Assembly (NCBI RefSeq): GCF_900188235.1
Contig: NZ_FZNT01000011.1
Coordinates: forward strand, 62,001-126,000
DNA from: Lutibacter agarilyticus
GTDB taxonomy: Bacteria; Bacteroidota; Bacteroidia; Flavobacteriales; Flavobacteriaceae
DNA length: 64,000 nucleotides
Reading direction: 5' to 3'
A program made the position numbers and the translations under genes. This document shows, piece by piece, positions 36,046 through 44,365 of this stretch. Position 1 is the stretch's first letter; each line of letters opens with the position of its first letter. Below the pieces are notes generated by a model. That model worked only from the letters and a program-made list of their open reading frames with translations, ran no database searches and had not been told where the DNA came from.

Positions 36046-36293
36046 AAATACACACCCCTAATCCTATCTAGAGGGGAATTACTCATTTGAAAACTGAAAT
36101 AGACTATGAACAGATCAAATACACACCCCTAACCCCTCTCTAGAGGGGAATTACTCATTTGAAAGCTAAAATAAACTAACAACAAATCAAATACACACCC
36201 CTAGCCCCTCTCAAGAGGGGAATTACTGATTTGAAAACTTAAATAGATTAACAACAAATCAAATACACACCCTAACCCCTCTCTAAAGGGGAA
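36046..36293. repeat. four tandem 71-72-bp repeats with C-rich palindromes
   Basis: Units begin AAATACACACCCCTA at 36046, 36117, 36189 and 36261 (71, 72 and 72 base steps). Each contains ACACACCCCTAACCCC, a CTCTAGAGGGG-type palindrome and a TTACTCATTTGAAAACTGAA-like spacer. This is the inverted orientation of the element at 35556, so the DUF559 gene A is bracketed. The last copy also encodes the end of the next gene (PLERG and the TAG stop at 36272-36274). Confidence 0.88.
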
Positions 36294-38479
36294 TGAAATA
36301 GTTTCCCTATCTCCTCTTCAAACTTTTCCAATGTATATTGCCTAGACCAATCCATTGCTTTTTGTGCCTGCTCTTTATAGATCGACGGATTTTGTAAATA
36401 GGTTTCGATTGCTGAAATAATTTCATTTGAATTTGCATTTACAATACTGCCTCGTTTTCCAAAATCCAACATAGACGGTATACACGATACGTTACTTGTA
36501 ATGGGTAAGCAGCCCCAAAACATAGCTTCAGCCACCACCTTTGGCCATCCTTCAGATTTCGAAATAAATACTAAAAAATGTGCTTGTTGATAGGCTTTCT
36601 TCACTATTTCTTTTGAAGTATTTCCAAGTAAAAAAACAACATCCTTTAAGTCATTAACTAATATATAATTTTCGACATTAATCCGCTCAACGCCGTCTCC
36701 ATACATATCCAATTGTACAGAGTACCCGTTTTTCTTTAGTTGATGCACTACTTGGACACTTAATAAGGGTTGCTTTCCTGGGGTGAATCCACCTACGTAG
36801 ATGAATTTTAGATTTGTTGATTGAGACCCTTCGACAGGCTCAGGGTGACATTCAGCACTGTCATTGCGAGGAGCCTTTCGACTACGCTCAAGACAGGTTG
36901 GCGACGTGGCAATCTCATCATTGCCTTCCACATCATAAGATTCCGCATCAGGTGCGGAATGACGTTCCGTGTTGTCATTGCGAGGAGTGTGCGACGTGGC
37001 AATCTCATTATTACCTTCCACATCATGAGATTCCCGATCAGGTCGGGAATGACGGTTGGCGGAGAAAGGCTGAGGGTGACGTTCCGATTCGTCATGCTGA
37101 ACTTGATTCAGCATCTCATCATTGCTTTTCATATCGTGAGACCCTTCGACAGGCTCAGGGTGACATTCAGTATTGTCAGTCTGAGCTTGTCGAAGACTTT
37201 TTACACTCTTCTCTATATCATAAGATTCCGCATCAGGTGCGGAATGACGCTCTGTGTTGTCATTGCGAGGAGTGTGCGACGTGGCAATCTCATCATTGGT
37301 TTCCAAATCATGAGATTCCGCATCAAGTGCGGAATGACGGTTGGCTGAGAAAGGCTCAGGGTGACATTTTGTATCGTCATTGCAAGAAGTAAGCGACGTG
37401 GTAATCTGATCCTTTGAAAAGATAGCTTCACTGCGTTCGCTATGACGTTCTAATAATTCCTTCTCAGAATAACTAGCCGTAAAAAACGGCATGATATTGC
37501 TACTTTGTTTAGACCATTCACCATATACCAGTACTTTGCAATTTCTGGTTAAAAAAGTATTGCTCACCATCCATTTTTGCAATTTATAACTATAGGGTTG
37601 CTTGCTTTTCGGATCCCAATTACCTGCATATTTTACCGTTTTGGGTTTGTGAGGAAATAATACCTGTACAAAACATCCCAACAAGCCTATATTACCAGGG
37701 CAACGCAGGTGAATATGATCTGCCCATTGCATGGCTTTGTATATTTGATATATTATGAAAGGGATTTTAAAAATAGCTTTTACTGCATTTTTTAATGAGG
37801 TAATATCTATTGACTGTATTTTAGTGAGGTGGATTGTTTTTGTTTCGTCATGCTGAACTTGGTTTAGTAGCTCATCATTACTTTTCATATCGTGAGATTC
37901 CGCATCAGGTGCGGAATGACGTTCCGTGTTGTCATTGCGAGGAGTGTGCGACGTGGCAATCTCATCATTGAATTCCATAGCGTGAGACCCTTCGACAGGC
38001 TCAGGGTGACATTCAGCGCTGTCAGTCTGAGCTTGTCGAAGACTTTTTACATTCCTTTTCAAATCATGAGATTCCGCATCAAGTGCGGAATGACGTTCCG
38101 TTACGTCATGCTGAACTTGATTCAGCATCTCATCATTGCTTTTCAAATCATGAGACCCTTCGACAGGCTCAGGGTGACATCCTGTTTCGTCATGCTGAAC
38201 TTGATTACTCACCAATCTTTTTTTAATGCTGTGTTCGTGAATCTTCGATTTCAGCATCTCATCATTGACTTCCAAATGATGAGATGCCCGATCAAGTCGG
38301 GAATGACGGTTGTATTTAGATTCAATAGAGGTCAATTCTTTCTTCGAAAAGGGAGCTACAATCTTCACCTCATCTACATATTTCAACCATAAATTCATTT
38401 CTTTTACATAAGGTTCGTAAGCAAAGAGTTCTTGCTCATGAATTTTATGTTCGGCATGCGTAATGATGGTGAATTTCAT
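36272..38479 (-). CDS. family 4 glycosyltransferase interrupted in frame by about 370 residues of repeat-encoded peptide
   Basis: 735 residues from the ATG at 38479 (MKFTIITHAEHK). Three parts look like a normal GT4 enzyme: residues about 1-57, a middle block from IHLTKIQSIDITSLK (AMQWADHIHLRCPGNIG, KYAGNWDPKSKQP) and a C-terminal domain from LKFIYVGGFTPGKQ with SEGWPKVVAEAMFWG. They add up to about 365 residues, the usual GT4 size. Two stretches, about 158 and 212 residues, are translated palindromic repeats (CHPEPVEGSH, RHSALDAESHD, MLNQVQHD, EIATSHTPRND, SLRQAQTD). They sit in a loop of the first domain and in the linker between the two Rossmann domains. No stop or frameshift is present, so a full-length product is possible; activity is uncertain. 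Confidence 0.85.
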   Translation of the reverse strand: MKFTIITHAEHKIHEQELFAYEPYVKEMNLWLKYVDEVKIVAPFSKKELTSIESKYNRHSRLDRASHHLEVNDEMLKSKIHEHSIKKRLVSNQVQHDETGCHPEPVEGSHDLKSNDEMLNQVQHDVTERHSALDAESHDLKRNVKSLRQAQTDSAECHPEPVEGSHAMEFNDEIATSHTPRNDNTERHSAPDAESHDMKSNDELLNQVQHDETKTIHLTKIQSIDITSLKNAVKAIFKIPFIIYQIYKAMQWADHIHLRCPGNIGLLGCFVQVLFPHKPKTVKYAGNWDPKSKQPYSYKLQKWMVSNTFLTRNCKVLVYGEWSKQSSNIMPFFTASYSEKELLERHSERSEAIFSKDQITTSLTSCNDDTKCHPEPFSANRHSALDAESHDLETNDEIATSHTPRNDNTERHSAPDAESYDIEKSVKSLRQAQTDNTECHPEPVEGSHDMKSNDEMLNQVQHDESERHPQPFSANRHSRPDRESHDVEGNNEIATSHTPRNDNTERHSAPDAESYDVEGNDEIATSPTCLERSRKAPRNDSAECHPEPVEGSQSTNLKFIYVGGFTPGKQPLLSVQVVHQLKKNGYSVQLDMYGDGVERINVENYILVNDLKDVVFLLGNTSKEIVKKAYQQAHFLVFISKSEGWPKVVAEAMFWGCLPITSNVSCIPSMLDFGKRGSIVNANSNEIISAIETYLQNPSIYKEQAQKAMDWSRQYTLEKFEEEIGKLFHSPLERG
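36812..37447. repeat. in-gene palindromic repeat block 2 (interdomain insertion)
   Basis: About 636 bases, a multiple of 3, composed of 28-base palindromes and relatives: one starting at 36822, GAGATTCCGCATCAGGTGCG-type units, TCTTCGACAAGCTCAGACTG-type units and TTGCGAGGAGTGTGCGACGT units. Neighbouring elements are joined head to head as TGAC, 10-13 bases, GTCA. The block is open in several frames on both strands, so it carries few stop codons whichever way it is read. Confidence 0.88.
37835..38308. repeat. in-gene palindromic repeat block 1
   Basis: About 474 bases, a multiple of 3, with the same palindrome classes as block 2, for example GTC-ATGCTGAA-CTTGA-TTCAGCAT-CTCA at 38105-38132. It also carries the spacer segment TGTTCGTGAATCTTCGATTT, which occurs in reverse orientation in the 26.8-28.2 kb mosaic (ATCGAAGATTCACGAACACA), so sequence has moved between mosaic and gene. 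Confidence 0.88.
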
Positions 38480-38625
38480 TGTTTCAGAATTACTTATTGA
38501 GTCAAAAATAAAACTAAATAGCAATATACAATCATGTTTTAAGCTTTTATCCCTAAACTAATTGAAGTTTTTTGCTTTTTGTAACTGCTATACGCTTTCA
38601 CGCTTTTGCCACTACTCATATACAA

Positions 38626-38935
38626 GTTTACCCGCTTTTGCCCCAACCCTAAAGGGTGAGCGGAAAAACTACAATATTAAATTCTTGCTTTGATTTTGTA
38701 AACTAATAAGTTAAATCAAGGATATTTTCACGCTTTTTGCTCCAACCCTAAAGGGTGAGCGGGTAAACTACATTATTCAACAGAATAAGGTAACTGTAAA
38801 AACTACCATATTTAATTCAAATCATTAGCTTGAAAAACAGACTCCCTTTAGGGCTGGGGAAAACTATTTTTCAATACAATTTTCGAGAATGTTTTCACGC
38901 TTTTTGCCCCACCCCTAAAGGGTGAGCGTGAAAAC
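38626..38935. repeat. cluster of ACCCTAAAGGGT-type Y-shaped palindromes, left of DUF559 gene B
   Basis: The 38480-38934 gap has no gene. Elements of about 45 bases, outer arms like GTTTTCACGCT / AGCGTGAAAAC around an inner CACCC-CTAAA-GGGTG hairpin, lie at 38626-38669, 38725-38768 and 38891-38935. A half element in inverse orientation (CTCCCTTTAGGGCTGGGG) is at 38842-38864. The last one overlaps the TAG stop codon of the DUF559 gene by one base. Confidence 0.85.
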
Positions 38936-39324
38936 TATTTTTCAATTTCATTCCTAATTTGATTTATGACTGATAGGATGTCATTTTCAACTTCTTTGTT
39001 TTTAAATCTTATCACTTTCAATCCGTTAAATTCTAGGAAATTGGTTCTTTCTTTATCTTTTATTATTTGCTCTTGTTTATCGTGGTATTCTCCATCAACT
39101 TCAATGACTAAATTATATTTGTGTATATAAAAATCGACAATATAAATTCCTATAGGATGTTGTCTTCTAATTTTACAACCTAATAATCTTTTGTCTTTCA
39201 ACTTATTCCATAATAATGTTTCAGAATTCGTCATATCTTCCCTCAAGATTTGGGCTTTTTTGAAAGTTCCACTGTTTGCTCCCTTCCACATGCTATCATC
39301 TAATTGAATTTTACTTATTTTCAT
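38935..39324 (-). CDS. DUF559 (Vsr-like) endonuclease domain protein B
   Basis: 129 residues. Motifs are as in protein A: REDMTNSETLLWNKLKDKRL, GCKIRRQHPIGIYIVDFYIH and IEVDGEYHDKQ, followed by LKVIRFKNKEV, with the presumed catalytic Asp, Glu and Asp in place. The A and B proteins are diverged paralogues and are each surrounded by a different palindrome family. The stop codon lies at the edge of the palindrome 38891-38935, and duplicated repeat blocks flank the gene. It interrupts the glycosyltransferase series on the same strand. Confidence 0.88.
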   Translation of the reverse strand: MKISKIQLDDSMWKGANSGTFKKAQILREDMTNSETLLWNKLKDKRLLGCKIRRQHPIGIYIVDFYIHKYNLVIEVDGEYHDKQEQIIKDKERTNFLEFNGLKVIRFKNKEVENDILSVINQIRNEIEK

Positions 39325-39373
39325 ATGTAATCTTTTTCTTATGATATAAAGTTACCGTGTTTTTTTTCTTTTT

Positions 39374-39629
39374 GCAACTGCTATACGCTTTCACGCTTTT
39401 GCCCCAACCCTAAAGGGTGAGTGGGAAAACTAACATATAAATTCAAATCATTAGCTTGAAAAATAGACTCCCTTTAGGGCTGGGGAAAACTGTTTTTCAA
39501 TAGACTCCCTTTAGGGCTGGGGAAAACTATTTTTCAATGCAATTTTCGAGAATGTTTTCACGCTTTGGTCCCAACCATCATACAAGTTTACCCGCTTTTG
39601 CCCCAACCCTAAAGGGTGAGCGTGAAAAC
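39374..39629. repeat. ACCCTAAAGGGT-type palindromes and duplicated block, right of DUF559 gene B
   Basis: Full elements lie at about 39388-39430 and 39586-39629, with inverse half elements at 39468-39490 and 39505-39527. The segment CATTAGCTTGAAAAA...TTTTCGAGAATGTTTTCACG found at about 38823-38901 recurs at about 39449-39562 (with one half element duplicated), and ACTGCTATACGCTTTCACGC recurs from about 38584 at about 39378. Direct duplications therefore flank the nuclease gene. No gene in the 39325-39637 gap. Confidence 0.82.
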
Positions 39630-39637
39630 TACCATAA

Positions 39638-40639
39638 TTATTTTTCTACTTTCGGTTTATTAAAAAATAATGAAAACCAACCAACCAATCTACCTGAAGC
39701 TTCTGTAAATGCTTCTTTAGGCTTAGTTGTAGTAAAAATATTAGTAAATCGTATCCCAATTAATAACAATACAATGGCGTTCCATTTAAAACGAGCATTC
39801 AAAGAAGGCTTGGGATATTTTACATGCCAAACATACCAGCCATTGCGTACCACCATTTTTCCATACCTATATTGATTGGGTCTTCCACTTGGTTCATGAT
39901 GATGCTCTAACTGTGCTGCTGTATTTATATACAATTTTCCTGTTTTAGCAACTCTTAAAGAAAAATCAGCATCTTCATACAAACCATAACCTTCAAAATA
40001 AGTTGAAAATTGTAGTTTTTGAAATACTTCTTTTCGATAAGAAGCAACACCTCCCATTAATTGTTCAACTTCATATATGTTGCCTGAAGGAGGCAAAAAA
40101 GAAACTGATCTCCCATTTGAAAATACAGGCATAAATCCAGGAAGAGTTTCATCTATCAAACCTAATTTTTTACGCAAAATAAACCGACTCCCTTCCTTAC
40201 GAATATAACCATCAAAACCATATTCACTTTTAGTCAACGCTCTATTCGACTGCTCCCAATTAACTTCATTATTAATAAAACCTCCAACAGCCAATGCTTC
40301 TGAATAATTACTATAAGTATTGATTAATTGTTCAAAATAATTGTTCGCTAAAATGGTATCATCATCTAAAAAACAACTAATTTCACATTCATCAGCTACT
40401 TTTGAGATACCGAAATTACGCTGTTTCGTCAAACCTCTACGCTCTTCTGAAACTAAATAATAACTTAGATTTTGGTAGGTTTTATTCTCCAATGCCATTT
40501 CGGTAGCAGTATCTAAAGAGCCATCCACAATAATTATTTCATTGGGATACAAGGTTTGTTTCTCAACTGAATCCAGTAAAGTTATCAATGCTTTTGGGCG
40601 TTGGTAAGTACAGATGATGAGACTAAATTTCATTACCAT
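39638..40639 (-). CDS. family 2 glycosyltransferase
   Basis: 333 residues. GT-A domain with FSLIICTYQRP at the start, IIIVDGSLDT (about 35-44), GLTKQRNFGI and the metal motif LDDDT (92-94). A second conserved block, GGVASYRKEV then YEDADFSLRVAKTGK (about 205-240), carries the ED motif of the acceptor side, and a C-terminal hydrophobic stretch (about 285-300) may lie on the membrane. Start at 40639 overlaps the upstream gene by 17 bases; the ATG at 40633 is equally possible. Confidence 0.92.
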   Translation of the reverse strand: MVMKFSLIICTYQRPKALITLLDSVEKQTLYPNEIIIVDGSLDTATEMALENKTYQNLSYYLVSEERRGLTKQRNFGISKVADECEISCFLDDDTILANNYFEQLINTYSNYSEALAVGGFINNEVNWEQSNRALTKSEYGFDGYIRKEGSRFILRKKLGLIDETLPGFMPVFSNGRSVSFLPPSGNIYEVEQLMGGVASYRKEVFQKLQFSTYFEGYGLYEDADFSLRVAKTGKLYINTAAQLEHHHEPSGRPNQYRYGKMVVRNGWYVWHVKYPKPSLNARFKWNAIVLLLIGIRFTNIFTTTKPKEAFTEASGRLVGWFSLFFNKPKVEK

Positions 40640-42167
40640 CCGTTTTCATTAATTTAGTTGCCCAAAATACACTTCTGTTCCATTGTTTTATAAAATTTTT
40701 AAAATACGTAATTGGATTTTTATTTTTTTTAACTCTATAGTATTTAAGAAATAAAATGGTTTTATATCCTTTTAACTGTTCCTTAGTTTTATGCTTTAAA
40801 GTAAAAAGCATCACTGTCGGTGAAGGTTTTGGTTGTATCATTTCATTACTCCATAAAAATGTAGGTTTTGTTCTAAAACCGCCTATAGGAGCTTTTAAAT
40901 GTGTAATTTTTAACTCTGGTAAATAAAAAACATCAAATCCTTTGTTTCTCAATTGCATACCAAAATCACCATCTTCACCATAGCCAAATTCTAAATCCAT
41001 ACTAAACCTAACATCCTTTAAACAAGAACTTTTAACAAAACTATTCCCCGATCCAAAAATCTTAGATTGATTGATTATTTTAGATTTAATTTTTTCATTT
41101 TGTTGTGGATATGCTGTCGAAAATACAAGAATCCCTAATTGATTTGCCATTAATAAACCTTCTTTCAGCAGATTACTATCAAACCTATTGTCATCATCAT
41201 TTAAAAACACCCACTCACTTTCAACCTGTTTCAATGCTATATTACGCGCATTACAGGCTCCTGATTGATGTGTAAAAGTATGCTTAATTGTAAAAGGCCA
41301 ACTTTCATTTGTAATATAATCCAATTCTGAAAAGCTATTTATTTTTGGATTCTGCTCTACAATAATGACATTTATTGGCAAATGTGTTTGATTTCTTAAA
41401 TCACACAAAACATCATATAAATATTTTTTTCTTCCAATTGTTGGAATAATAACATCAATAGTCTCTTTTGTGTTTATGATATATTTCTTATATTGTATGT
41501 TTATTGATTTAATTAAGTTGGTTCTATTTTTATAAAATAACGAAATGAATAAAGGAAATAGTTTTATTGTTTTTTCAAACCAACATAAATTTAAAAACAA
41601 CAGAAATACCCATCTTGTTTTGTAGTGTTGCTTTACAAATCTAAACAACTTGAAATCCGAGACCTTCTTATCTGAATTGACAACATCTTCTTTTAGAAGA
41701 TTAGGATTGGAATAACAAAATAATCCCAATGGCATCGCTAATTTCGCCACTGAATTTAAATAATAATCAAAATCTTTATCAAATGGAATGCTTTTCGAAA
41801 TTTGATTTATTATTGACGTATGAATTATGCCAACACAAGCACTCATTTGCCAAGTAGGAAACAAAATATTTTTATTACAGTTTATAAATAAAGATTCATC
41901 TACATAACCAATTGCAGCTCTAAAATAATAGTCTCCTTTCGTAAAAGAATGCATTTCATTGGTTCGCTGAAACATTTGACTGATAAAATCAAAATCTACA
42001 GAATTCCTATTGTTAATATCACACCAAACCAGTAGTTCATTGTCATAGATTTGACTAATCAATGAGATACTCTGTGCAATGGTTAAATCTGACAACTTCC
42101 CATTATCTAATCCCTCTGCATTGATTACTTCAACTATTAAATTGTTATTATGATAGACAATTATCAT
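40623..42167 (-). CDS. two-part glycosyltransferase: unusual N-terminal domain plus family 2 domain
   Basis: 514 residues. The C-terminal part from about residue 235 is a GT2 domain: IDVIIPTIGRKKYLYDVL, SGACNARNIAL, LNDDDNRFD as the DxD motif and YGEDGDFGMQLRNKG. Residues 1 to about 215 lack the usual GT2 opening but contain LLVWCDINNRNSVDFDF and YYFRAAIGYVDESLF, which may be a degenerate second GT-A domain. Overlap at both ends (TAATG with the upstream gene) indicates coupled translation. Donor and acceptor unknown. Confidence 0.85.
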   Translation of the reverse strand: MIIVYHNNNLIVEVINAEGLDNGKLSDLTIAQSISLISQIYDNELLVWCDINNRNSVDFDFISQMFQRTNEMHSFTKGDYYFRAAIGYVDESLFINCNKNILFPTWQMSACVGIIHTSIINQISKSIPFDKDFDYYLNSVAKLAMPLGLFCYSNPNLLKEDVVNSDKKVSDFKLFRFVKQHYKTRWVFLLFLNLCWFEKTIKLFPLFISLFYKNRTNLIKSINIQYKKYIINTKETIDVIIPTIGRKKYLYDVLCDLRNQTHLPINVIIVEQNPKINSFSELDYITNESWPFTIKHTFTHQSGACNARNIALKQVESEWVFLNDDDNRFDSNLLKEGLLMANQLGILVFSTAYPQQNEKIKSKIINQSKIFGSGNSFVKSSCLKDVRFSMDLEFGYGEDGDFGMQLRNKGFDVFYLPELKITHLKAPIGGFRTKPTFLWSNEMIQPKPSPTVMLFTLKHKTKEQLKGYKTILFLKYYRVKKNKNPITYFKNFIKQWNRSVFWATKLMKTDGNEI

Positions 42168-43309
42168 TATATCATTCCTTTATAAAATTCTAAGCTCTGT
42201 TTTGCAACCACTTCTTGCGAAAAGTATTGTTCTACTTTAAATCTAGCCGCTTCCCCAAATTTTGCTCTTAACTCTTCATCTTGTAATAACTCCCAAATTT
42301 TTTGAGCATATGCTTTATGATTTATTGGATGTTCAATGAAACCATTTATCTCATTGTCTATTACTTCTTTTGCCCATCCTATATTTGAAGCGACTATTGC
42401 TTTTTCCATAGCCATTGCTTCAATCCAAGAAACGGGTAAAGCTTCTGCAAATGAAGGAAAAACACATACCGATGCTTCCGTAATATGCTGTTTCATATCT
42501 GCATAAGGTACGACTCCTAAATAAGTTACGTTATTTAAAGCCTCAACATCAAATAACGGTTGCATCAATTCCCATGTTGAAGAGTTTCCTGTTTTTATAT
42601 CTCTTACATCAGCTCCAACAAGTACTAATTTCACATGTTGATGTTGTTTCACCACTTCATTAAAAATATAGGGAAGCTCTAACAATCCTTTTTTACGAAT
42701 CAAACTTCCAAAATACAAAATAGTCTGTTCAAGAGGTTCATTCTCTATTTCTTTTTTAAACAAATCTGTATCAATACCATTTGGTATTATTGCAAACTTT
42801 TTATCTAAATCAAAAATCTGATTGGTAACTTTAGCTGTATATGCACTCACTGAAATTAACCCATTGGCTTTTTTTAATGCCCGTTTTTCATGAAACTTAT
42901 TTATCCATTTTACTGGGCGTTGTTCTAAATGACAAAAATAAGTATCTGTACCGTGCAATCGAATCACAATCGGGCATTTTTTCGTTTGAATAAAGGACGT
43001 TATTCCGGTCCAATCTGGAGCTTCAACAATCTCTAATTGTTTTTTCTGATATAAACTATTGATCTTCGTTTCTATTTTTTTGCGAATCAACCACCAAGAC
43101 AATCCCTTTAATTTGATGTTTTTAATTTGATGGATTTCAATACCTTCATCATAAAAAACAGCATCCTTAGGTTGCCCATAAACTAATACAAGTACTTTTT
43201 GTTGCTGTGCCAACAAACCTTTAGATAGGTTTCTAATACTTGTGCCAATACCTCCAGATTTCCCTGTTGTCGCATGTGGGTACTCAGGTGTTAAAAAAGC
43301 TATCTTCAT
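42167..43309 (-). CDS. family 4 glycosyltransferase
   Basis: 380 residues, GT-B. The N-terminal part opens with FLTPEYPHATTGKSGGIGTS (glycogen-synthase-like Gly-Gly loop) and has VIRLHGTDTYF; the second domain opens with TILYFGSLIRKKGLLELP and ends with FPSFAEALPVSWIEAMAMEKAIVAS carrying the EX7E pair. It overlaps the gene before it by 4 bases and the one after by 1, so it is embedded in a translationally coupled chain. Confidence 0.94.
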   Translation of the reverse strand: MKIAFLTPEYPHATTGKSGGIGTSIRNLSKGLLAQQQKVLVLVYGQPKDAVFYDEGIEIHQIKNIKLKGLSWWLIRKKIETKINSLYQKKQLEIVEAPDWTGITSFIQTKKCPIVIRLHGTDTYFCHLEQRPVKWINKFHEKRALKKANGLISVSAYTAKVTNQIFDLDKKFAIIPNGIDTDLFKKEIENEPLEQTILYFGSLIRKKGLLELPYIFNEVVKQHQHVKLVLVGADVRDIKTGNSSTWELMQPLFDVEALNNVTYLGVVPYADMKQHITEASVCVFPSFAEALPVSWIEAMAMEKAIVASNIGWAKEVIDNEINGFIEHPINHKAYAQKIWELLQDEELRAKFGEAARFKVEQYFSQEVVAKQSLEFYKGMI

Positions 43310-44364
43310 TTAATATAGCTTAAGTGATTTTCAACCATGGTATCCAAATTATACTGCTCTTCAATCAACGTATTTGTTGCTGTTGCTATTTTCAAGGTTC
43401 CTAAAATAATCCTTTTTAAAATTGCACTTAGCGCTATTACATTTCCTGTTTCAAAAATAAAACCATTTTTAGCATGCGTTATCACTTCTAAATTACCTCC
43501 TACTGTCGTTGTAACAACAGGTACATTGGCTGCTAAACTCTCTAATATAGACAAGCTAAAACATTCCATGTAAGTTGGCTGTAGCATATAGCTATAATTG
43601 GTAAACAATTGGTTTAGATGCGAAGTGCTTCCTTTAAAATGAATCAATTTAGTTAAATTCAATTTAGCACATTGTTCTTTTAGTTCATTTTCATAAGGCC
43701 CTTCACCAAAAATATCAATTTCGATCCTATTTTTAAGATTGTCTGGCAATATTGAAACTGCTTGTAACAAATCTTGTATTCCTTTTGAAAAACGCAAATG
43801 CGACGTAACTATAAATTTATTTTTATTTGGTTGGGTTCTTTTTTCATAAACGGAGGAATCAATACCGTTATATATTACAATCGTTTTATCATTTAAATAA
43901 AAACCATAATCCTTTAAAATGTGTTTTTTCGTATACTTAGAAACTCCAACAAATTGGTCGATATATCGACTATACATAACACCTTTTATTTTATTTTTCA
44001 CTCTTTTACTGAGAGGAAAACCTTCCAAAGGTCGTGGATTGTGATCTACAGCTATAATTTTATCAACACCCATCTTTTTGGCATGTTTATAAAAGGAAGT
44101 ACACAACGCGGTAAAATGAGTCACTAGTATCTCATACTTGTTTTTTATGTTTTTTTCTAAAAAAAAACTTTCAACAGCATCCCCTTTAGCTGAAAAAATG
44201 GTTAAACCCTCAAAAAAATTAAATGGAGTGTAACTTGAAAAATACCAATGCACTTCATAACCCAATTCCTTAGCTCTTCTATCATACTCCACATAAAAAC
44301 GATCCATACCTCCAATTCTATCGGGACGTAGAACATAATCACATATGACAGCTATTGTTTTCAT
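43306..44364 (-). CDS. family 4 glycosyltransferase
   Basis: 352 residues, GT-B. VICDYVLRPDRIGGMDRFYVE at the start supplies the donor-site Gly-Gly; NKFIVTSHLRFSKGIQDLLQA begins the second Rossmann domain, and MLQPTYMECFSLSILESLAANVPVVTT is the GT4 signature. The ATG lies 1 base after the epimerase gene stop and its own stop overlaps the next gene as ATGA. Confidence 0.93.
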   Translation of the reverse strand: MKTIAVICDYVLRPDRIGGMDRFYVEYDRRAKELGYEVHWYFSSYTPFNFFEGLTIFSAKGDAVESFFLEKNIKNKYEILVTHFTALCTSFYKHAKKMGVDKIIAVDHNPRPLEGFPLSKRVKNKIKGVMYSRYIDQFVGVSKYTKKHILKDYGFYLNDKTIVIYNGIDSSVYEKRTQPNKNKFIVTSHLRFSKGIQDLLQAVSILPDNLKNRIEIDIFGEGPYENELKEQCAKLNLTKLIHFKGSTSHLNQLFTNYSYMLQPTYMECFSLSILESLAANVPVVTTTVGGNLEVITHAKNGFIFETGNVIALSAILKRIILGTLKIATATNTLIEEQYNLDTMVENHLSYIK

Positions 44365-44365
44365 A

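Noticed and set aside
36814-38392. Several overlapping open frames on the plus strand (up to 192 codons)
   Set aside because: They are the reverse reading of the palindromic blocks inside the glycosyltransferase gene; the palindromes are poor in stop codons on both strands.
35191-39629. Insertion sequence or transposon
   Set aside because: No transposase gene or target-site duplication was recognised; the only nucleases are the two DUF559 proteins, and their mobility is a hypothesis.
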